Part shown: positions 45,101 to 48,690 of the stretch, in pieces
Layout: every line of letters starts with the position of its first letter
How positions within the stretch are numbered: the stretch's first letter is position 1
DNA from: an uncultured Lachnospiraceae bacterium
GTDB lineage: Bacteria > Bacillota > Clostridia > Lachnospirales > Lachnospiraceae
Direction: 5' to 3'
Length of the DNA: 48,690 bases
Assembly: GCA_902780385.1 (NCBI GenBank)
Contig: CACZFF010000017.1
Span: 1-48,690 of the forward strand
The notes under the pieces: model-generated
The model's input: only the letters and a program-made list of their open reading frames with translations
Told to the model about the DNA's origin: nothing
Database searches by the model: none
Translations under genes and position numbers: made by a program

Positions 45101-45292
45101 AAGGATCCACGCTTCAAACTGGAAGACTCCAGTGCAGCCGGACAGAAGATATCGGAAATGACTGTCCACAATCACCCCGGTTCTTCTCTTCCCTCCACCG
45201 GTGGCCCCGGCACATGGCTCTTCACGATCCTTGGCAACATCCTGATCCTTGGGGCGGGAGTACTGCTGTGGAGGAGACGGAGATTGATTTAA
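36179..45292 (+). CDS. Giant LPxTG adhesin 2 with fibro-slime, Cna-B and SpaA domains
   Basis: A 3037-residue wall-anchored protein. The first ~170 residues (export segment plus six Cys/His units) are nearly the same as adhesin 1. Acidic beta regions run to ~950. A fibro-slime/PA14-like domain lies near 1000-1260, with the marker FSGDDDMWVFIDGVLVLDI. Two SpaA domains (~1265-1500) have the isopeptide Glu in YYFKETTSPGGY and YYMKETQEPQDY. A series of at least six Cna-B-like domains follows, each opening with a V/I-x-K-x-W strand (VEKLWSD, VTKEWKN, ITKAWYY, AEKIWNA, IIKEWKK, VHKTWEE). The last SpaA domain ends in LQEKKAPDGY, then LPSTGG, a membrane helix and RRRR tail. AAAAGGA lies about 9 nt before the ATG. 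Such Cna-B stacks make protease-resistant stalks; the binding target is unknown. Confidence 0.9.
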   Translation: MQALLRKIRQILKDRRIRRFFTRVVSSVAAIVVFITTYALILPAITLERTAACGVEEHQHNDSCYEDRLVCGQEESDGHHHDDSCYSISSELICRIQEHQHSAENGCYDADGNLVCQLQEHVHDDSCYKEVRTLTCGLEESDGHQHTNACYKKVLICGKEVHTHSAACYQDTGENSDQESESGNAANPAVSENPGADSAASENNTSELTDSDNAATAETVLPGQEVTTPELAPLDFTTILNKDTGIYYYDVKPEEKIEDSSKITDWTRAKDKNDNADDFTELAPEDLIRVYLAYTVPAGSLNTTNPTARYRLPDSIRLSDKQIEAINKAENGISSQYDDKDKHDAALGAEAIEGTRRPDQDIDEYLRKNSEDGQEYINATVKAENVFNDKTGEYEGQDLIFTFTPYTIEKNQVVYDTSGEMTKSGENVRGWFTFDMTTDQVEWGEAVVSSIKTGEETEGVSEEAEDIETENVEVDNTAEQEKTSAEETTTSGNKGSSSVIERSERSADIVFVKEGYDVDNNRIEEIATTLKLVEEKEVENSLEDDSDSSNDDTASDFAAGKLEAAGDGYKITMEYTAEAQVPDNASLSVREITAETDPEAYKACLEQAGKKIASDDSDDAGDKRATIDETASRFFDIEIVVPEIDENGQETSQKIEPKAEVSVNIQMTDTVKKASDNSVENTNENDKASGSENQGAQEPTVLHFTDDGVEKLQSTLVDDKNTVSGDESGNSEKKDPENAGAADSKNTSTEIQFTTDSFSIYGVVYTVDFEYNGYMVSIPGDSSILLSRLLEVLGLDENGDVPAIDLQNVESVEFSNDQLIRITKVEQEATVNDILTELDEQGVETWLADGAVVRTDDKSDEEVLEEAEAIEQADNDEIVNIGDWLLTALQAFHSEETLTITMLTGEKYVINVTDLDTSQNGQKPALVTDTVNTIAEGIKITMFDYGPEKLDNVNNTYNSTDNSGINKGHTLKFYSYGTTGNTVNNFTGGAYAMQGVVRSSLGPDGYPVVNNGNETLRYLFDPDYAVNGKTVVTTDANYLFRRIPERGMELFYDSDENYAYLDGNDFKIYSDTYLEEGADYENPFRIGFYPYNDYDNRYQCIHGNNFNWGCKGSKDWRVRDQVGHYNHHFGMKVEGNFYMTDDKMITNETNGNKEEMKFKFSGDDDMWVFIDGVLVLDIGGIHNPVDGEINFTTGQVTVSAVKTANGGSAYALGANTTIAQAFAKAGKTWDDSPLSHHDIKIFYMERGGMYSNLAVTMNLPTFPHTKEVTLTKQSADGSVNLAGATFALFSDVACTKPIKNKETGEAITVTSSDNPSTLGQVKISNLIPGQTYYFKETTSPGGYKLFDGVFMITVPANDHDPAVVYLTADGQPVEGPITEIKNTPDAYGSFDFFKVEEGTSTKISGAEFTLYTDADCQTIAKDRDHHDLVSTSASDSGKVSFANIPAGATYYMKETQEPQDYFPSSNVYRVVVSEDGNTVSVYKGSSTPPLFTNTTGDTDRIIENKPKADKTSVTVEKLWSDGAANHTNDTVTVQLYETTEDLKVSGGTINVQVVADKWIWEGDTNQEKINTAPTADGASLSYKIYKYGDANQTAVASGTLNNGNGWSSTHQLNDMAESEHIKYVVEVTDQDGNVITNASVYDPEDGSVQGSDSDTPGAVKKVHVQADVQDVQTPKMTISASNIRSKSMYNKWRITFQEVRLMYDQNGGNFSGYVNSSNPLWSENYFTFDGNNGSETKEITLPDLSSVSSSELNKYWYRIAFDAQEIADDENVHITVNPGYNLGYENRYTTTKGYYDFQGNRSDYLYIPASATNITISFTGTNSGTLNIDLSRPSLAVTGPQDAMYGSLNELISSGILGGEENTAYADGNKHGNPVVLSNGNWTHTWDNLISTETVTEGGYTIIRTHHYYVREVSVHFADDSIDEDTVLAEYSYIFNEDGDPSSGIKKVVINNTVPPKTSITVTKEWKNQDGTTYEPPEGQRTITFDVYQKVDGTASVYKTGQQIECTYDTASQSWKWGTVTISGLPTKVKVGDELKDAVYYVVETSPAASDDLTTYYIASDGKTYPDAEDAAGASSETIVNVNSRKEIKITKAWYYKNGTSLQEVAEPEVKEIFFKLKKVDKTTGEDIGFYTAGSTEMPESDVEGQSIVSSHSPSDGTIFRIACVSTSTEVPNEYGGGTHTETTWAWNTLTFKKLPTDVKYYMVETDANGNPLIHDTANGSLEISYVDANGKEITQTSPIDASIPGDYTIKNIEKRTSLYAEKIWNAANKDNLVGNEPIWFSLMRIQTDGNGTYDPSTLEETPEIGRFNLKESEGWTRCFSNIPIAPTGQTNESQYKYYQYFAVELGLLKSGSDVSDEQKQYELIDDLFIKYQSKGGGTGSAPDGSDARAYSAYSEGADAMGDLQTQPATVQQWIEANRGKVISWLTSNADKIQVRTWGANYDGSGTLGIFNSSNEYVEQPIHIIKEWKKANGDPLDQEKLEIINAEASDTMDKYTLEIRLMQRAKNLEKDGTTLPGSYDSQYGSTVLLAKDEVIMQSDLFHVIKEGSQPQDYWKYQIPPTYTNADGIDVNQLPAKGPFVLDGVTYQADFEYYISEYRVYNGNGDDRTPHWTAACLINKDSYTLTLENYETTDLTVHKTWEEVPTENRNFVDDNVKAVLYKVFRIPDGETDESKKEDITELIGANYEAYDLTAANIYETRRTVKIVGGEEIEVNPATEPEEGEVRKTYYEDYIRIDQPDGSWWRGSSAKDAALKISNLDTHIRDYVTEGSKDDWKKYKYWIVEQEYIDGAGKEHPISELLHGNTTVYPKYQTSTAGTGLNTPNFGNDKPSVCAKIEIGPENAAHLGAINTVKGSSIHLLKDDETDSTRKLSGAKFILRKKNGNNVFVLFDYAANMDGTALTINKDDSNGQFEITNAAKGVTITGLMPGIYELQEKKAPDGYIIMGAAMQFEVKTDGTLVKLPPTGQTVPEEQTDKDPRFKLEDSSAAGQKISEMTVHNHPGSSLPSTGGPGTWLFTILGNILILGAGVLLWRRRRLI

Positions 45293-45309
45293 CACTGGTA
45301 AAAAGAGAG

Positions 45310-45343
45310 GCTGGTCTTCTTAGTGAAGATCAGCTTCTTTTTT
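45310..45343 (+). terminator. Intrinsic terminator after adhesin 2
   Basis: GCTGGTCTTC (45310-45319) pairs with GAAGATCAGC (45325-45334, one G-U) around TTAGT and is followed by TTCTTTTTT. It lies 17 nt after the stop. Confidence 0.9.
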
Positions 45344-45434
45344 GACCAAAGTTAGATTAACCTAACCAAATGATATAAAAATGACGCCCCCTGGGACTGT
45401 GCCGGACAGCGTCAATGTAGTTATTTTGCTTCGC

Positions 45435-45548
45435 TTACTTTCTCCTGATAGAGAACTTCATTAGCCATGCAACACAGACTGCTTCGTCGGTCTCTTTGAT
45501 CGGCATGCCGTATGCCTGCATGACGGCGCGGTCATTGCTCCGGATTTG
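45435..45548 (-). pseudogene. C-terminal remnant, possibly of a MmeI-like methyltransferase
   Basis: The minus strand holds an open frame of about 38 codons ending in a stop at 45437-45435, reading RSNDRAVMQAYGMPIKETD and then EAVCVAWLMKF. This wording (VMQAYG..., ECVA-LMKMY) is familiar from the very C-terminus of large class I DNA methyltransferase / type IIL restriction-modification proteins. The rest of such a gene is absent: the upstream side changes abruptly to adhesin sequence near 45545. Assignment is from memory of the family, so treat it as tentative; that something was truncated here is more certain. Confidence 0.4.
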
Positions 45549-47643
45549 CAGCTTGCATTTGTAATAGACGTATCGAGGTCGATGTATTTCCCGGCCGGGC
45601 TTACTCAGGCAGATACTTATTCTACGACAACAAATAACTCTTCAAAACCTTCTAAGCCGTTAGTCGATGTTTTTGGTGGCTTGAAGAATCAAAATTATGC
45701 TACAAATCATTCGGGTGACCATGATGATGTCTATTATCTGATTGGTGATCCTGAATATACTTCTACAGTATATGCGGTTCGGTATAACACATGAAAATGG
45801 AATCAGGTGGGACCAGGCCAGTGAAGTCCAGAAAGCAGAAGGAGGTTTTGTTAAGGACAATGTTGTCTATGATGGCAGAGTCTATTATTGGATGGGAACT
45901 GTAGAAGCGGTAGAAATACTTGCCGGTGATGGGAGTACTTACACGGACTATATCTTGTCTAAAAGCCGTTTTCTGGATAGTGATTATACTCAACCGGATG
46001 AGGAGACAACCTTCTTCAACTTTTCAAATACCTATGTTCCAGACTTGGGCGGTGTAGAGTTTACGAAGGTAGATGGGACCGGAGAGGGAATACAGGGAGC
46101 AGAGTTTGCTTTGTTTACAGATGAAACCTGTCAAACTCCTGCCATCAATATAGATGGGGACAAGCAAGCCTGGACTGCAGCTTCCGATGAAGAAGGGCTG
46201 GTTAAATTTGATGGCGTCCGTACAGGAACATATTATATGAAAGAAACCAGGGCACCTGAAAATTATGCGTTGGATAGGACTGTATATAAGGTTGTAATAG
46301 AAGATTCAAAAGATACAACAAAAGTATCGAAGATTACAATTAATAATGATGAATCAGGAACTGCAATTTCAACTATTGCTAATACGGAAGAGGGAAAACT
46401 CTCTATCATCAAGAAATGGATCAGCCCTTCGGGCGATGAGGAAGATGGAGGAGATAAATCTGCAAAAGTAAAACTATATAGAAAACTTGATAATTCAAAT
46501 ATTCCTGAAGCGTCAGAAGTGACGGTTGTTTATCATAGGGATGGAAAAGGATGGGATCTTGATACCGGGACCGGAAATGTGGTAAATGTTAACGGAGTAT
46601 CCTCTTTCGATCTGCTATGGCATCTTGGAAATAGCCCTGATCATCAGTTGTATAATATGAAGGTGAATGGTGTCAGCGTCACCACGCAAAATGAGGTCGT
46701 TGATCTTGGCTTTGCAAGGGTCAACTGGATTCCATGGGATGGATCCACTTCAAAACTTTGTGTATCCAATATCAAGAAAAATCTGAGAATTGAATATACA
46801 TCCAATTGTGACTGGTTTAGTGAAAAACCACATGTAGAAAATTTTGTTCCCTTTATTTCTCCTGTGATTGATCCCACTCCCCAGGAAGTAAAAACTATTA
46901 TTTTAAATTCCGAGAATAATTGGGCTGTAGATCAGAGAATCGGAGGAAAGCTCTCGGATTATGAAGAAAACGGTTATGATCTTCCGGCAACGAATGATGA
47001 TGGATATGAATATCTATATTATGTGGTTGAATTAGATGCTTCTGGTAATGAGATTGAGGTCGGAGGGAGTCCGGTGGCAGGATACTTTCTTCAAGGTTAT
47101 TCTGCAAACAATAATGTCGGTGTTGCCAATCAGGGTATTCTTACTATCTATAATAAAGCAGAAGAAGTGCCTGCTTCCATTAAGATCATTAAAGTAATTA
47201 AGGGTACGGAGACAGCATTGACAGGGGCTAAATTTACTCTTACAAGGGTCGATAATAACGGTAATGAGCCGACTGATAAAAACGACCGTTGGACGTCAGG
47301 AGAACAGGAAGTTGATGAAAATGGTATGCTGACATTTGATAATTTGAAGTCGGGTCGATACAAACTGGAGGAAACAGAAGCTCCGTCTGGCTATATCAAG
47401 AAAGAAGGACCTTATTTCATCATAGTCAATCCAGATGGAACAACATCTTTAGATACATCAATACCGCATACGCTTATAACAAAAAGCGAAGATGCGGATG
47501 AGTACACTGTTCAGAATGAGCCCGGTGCAGCCCTTCCGAACACTGGCGGCCCCGGCTCCGCGATGATTTACTTCCTGGGCATCATGTTAACAGGACTTGC
47601 AGGAGCAGGCCTTGTAATGACAAAGCACAGAAAAACAGCATAA
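45546..47643 (+). pseudogene. Headless, frameshifted LPxTG adhesin (VWA/SpaA/Cna-B)
   Basis: The body of a third adhesin lacking its start. The first frame (to 45794) opens directly inside a VWA domain, LAFVIDVSRSMYFPAG, with no export signal, Cys/His block or promoter. Similarity continues in another frame from about 45785 (HENGIRWDQASEVQ) to 47643, so a frameshift lies near 45785-45797. Downstream are a SpaA domain (VEFTKVDGTGEGIQGAEF, with Glu in YYMKETRAPENY), a Cna-B-like domain, and a last SpaA domain (KLEETEAPSGY), then LPNTGGPGS, a membrane helix and KHRK tail. The left edge abuts the remnant at 45435-45548. It is a decayed gene or a silent cassette. Confidence 0.8.
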
Positions 47644-47660
47644 GCAGTATAACGTGATTT

Positions 47661-47700
47661 ACAGAGAAGACCATTCGCCTCGGTGGGTGGTCTTTTCTGT
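47661..47700 (+). terminator. Terminator-like hairpin after the headless adhesin
   Basis: A 13-bp stem (47661-47673 with 47688-47700, one G-U pair) lies 18 nt after the stop. The T residues are within the right arm rather than after it, so termination strength is uncertain. From 47701 to 47876 I see no gene. Confidence 0.6.
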
Positions 47701-47876
47701 GTCGGATATTTTATCTTTTGGGGGTCTGAGATTCGGATAACTACACCGTTAGCGTCAAATAGTTGGCGCTGTATCCAATGAAAGTGGATTCTCGTAGAAT
47801 GAAAAAATAATCCTTCTGACGGGGAGAAATATGTGACGCAGGCTGTTGTACGGGAAGCAAATCAGCATGATTTTTT

Positions 47877-47909
47877 TGACGCTTCTTTTGACATCACAGC
47901 ATATATAAT
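47877..47909 (+). promoter_or_regulatory. Promoter of the head fragment with TGAC direct repeat
   Basis: TGAC at 47877 and 47889, TATAAT at 47904-47909, again 15 nt from the second TGAC. Same layout as at 28888 and 35914. Confidence 0.7.
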
Positions 47910-47966
47910 CGTATCGGTAAATTTTGTAATAATTCAAACGAATATTATGTATAGGACCCCGATTAT

Positions 47967-48080
47967 CCGGCATTGGTCAGTCTTAATTGTAGCAACATCT
48001 GAATTATGAGACGGTCATTTAAATGGGGGCCATCACTTCTCAGGAGTTGCGAAGACATTGTCAAGCACTTCTGTTTTTTT
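47967..48080 (+). promoter_or_regulatory. Conserved 5' leader with terminator-like hairpin (copy 3)
   Basis: The box reads AGCAACATCTGAATT (47991-48005). Fifty nt after its start CAGGAG (48041-48046) pairs with CTTCTG (48068-48073), followed by seven T residues. The loop holds GCGAAGACATTGTC. The box is flanked by a pairing region (GTC-TTAATT near 47980 with AATTATGA-GAC near 48003-48012). The start codon is 127 nt after the T-run. Confidence 0.6.
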
Positions 48081-48207
48081 GCAGAGAACGTGTTTGATTG
48101 ACTGACATGGCAGAAGAAGCGGTACGGTTTCTGTTCATAAGAATATGAATGAGAAAGATTCATTACTTTATATAGCATTGTAGATTTTTTCGGAAGGACA
48201 TAACAGA

Positions 48208-48639
48208 ATGCAGGCATTACTTAGTAAGATCAGGCAGATTTTAAAAGACAGAAGGACACGAAGATTCTTTACAAGGGTAGTATCGTCAGTGGCAGCTATT
48301 GTTATCTTTGTTACCACATATGCACTGATCCTGCCGGCGATCACGCTGGAAAAAACAGCTGCCTGCGGTATAGAAGAACATCAGCATAGCGACGGCTGTT
48401 ATGAAAAGAGGCTTGTCTGCGGGCAGGAGGAGAGTGATGGTCATCATCATGATGACAGCTGCTATTCCTCTGCAACAGAGTTGACCTGCAAGATTCCGGA
48501 GCATCTGCATTCTGCGGAGAAGGGTTGCTATGATGCGGACGGGAACCTGATATGCGAACTGCAGGAACATGTTCACGATGATTCCTGTTATGAGACAAAA
48601 TATGGCGTCCCGCAGGACGCCAGTAAGTCGGGCATCTAA
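48208..48639 (+). pseudogene. Adhesin head fragment, truncated after four Cys/His units
   Basis: A 143-residue frame nearly identical at its start to both giant adhesins: basic start, hydrophobic segment (RVVSSVAAIVIFVTTYA) and four of the usual six Cys/His units. Similarity ends at HVHDDSCYE (about 48594); the next ~15 codons are unrelated (GVPQDASKSGI) and end in a stop at 48639. GGAAGGA lies 9 nt before the ATG, and promoter and leader are intact, so the fragment could still be made. Either an element has inserted at about 48594 and the rest of the gene lies beyond the window, or this is a solitary head. Confidence 0.75.
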
Positions 48640-48690
48640 AAGCACCGCATGCTTATCTTAGAATGCCTCACCTTTTGTAATCGGATGGTA
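48594..48690. other. Structured sequence of unknown origin at the window end
   Basis: From about 48594 the sequence no longer matches the other adhesins. It contains a 7-bp hairpin GGCGTCC-CGCA-GGACGCC (48604-48621) and a second, bulged one (GGCATCTAA near 48631 with TTAGAATGCC near 48658-48667). Consecutive hairpins at a breakpoint are seen at the ends of IS200/IS605-type elements and in mobile introns, but no transposase or intron motif is visible before the window stops. Confidence 0.35.

Overview
The window looks like a chromosomal segment of a gut-type Bacillota bacterium, class Clostridia and most likely Lachnospiraceae-like. The grounds are moderate GC content, AGGAGG-type ribosome binding sites with some GTG and TTG starts, LPxTG-type surface proteins, BspA-like leucine-rich-repeat proteins, a comM-dprA pair and a PTS-type dihydroxyacetone kinase. 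No species can be named from the sequence alone.

Layout. Positions 1-170 hold the 3' end of a 23S rRNA gene and a strong terminator, with no 5S gene visible. From 246 to 3059 (minus strand) lie a phosphodiesterase, a membrane-anchored helical-repeat protein and a DEDDh exonuclease. From 3401 to 11474 (plus strand) is a run of housekeeping genes: HD hydrolase, VTC/DUF4956 pair, HAD phosphatase, sirtuin, YitT transporter, alpha/beta hydrolase and YjbQ. Small inverted-repeat elements and tandem repeats interrupt it. At 11.5-12.2 kb a triplicated promoter drives a small SH3 protein with a double-glycine leader. A DJ-1/PfpI protein (minus) and comM-dprA (plus) follow. From 16.5 to 25 kb is an unstable accessory region, with broken Rpn-type nuclease genes, a serine-recombinase fragment and two large secreted proteins that share a C-terminal domain. 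The rhodanese and dhaLMK genes at 25.9-28.6 kb are on the minus strand.

The last 20 kb is a tandem adhesin locus: a 2145-residue VWA/SpaA protein, a 3037-residue fibro-slime/Cna-B/SpaA protein, a headless frameshifted adhesin, and a promoter-plus-head fragment cut off near the window end. The three intact heads (genes at 29230, 36179, 48208) share a membrane segment and a block of C-x(5-8)-HxH-x(3-5)-C-Y repeats.

The most striking unexplained structure is regulatory. All three heads and the three tandem promoters of the SH3 gene have the same arrangement: TGAC, 7-8 nt, TGAC, exactly 11 nt, then a -10 box. This suggests one activator controls them all. The three adhesin mRNAs also share a leader of about 115 nt: a conserved box, then 49-50 nt later a hairpin followed by a run of T residues in front of the start codon. 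It is a candidate transcription-attenuating RNA. The headless and bodiless adhesin pieces, the recombination-like repeats and the remnant genes suggest the locus is being reshuffled.
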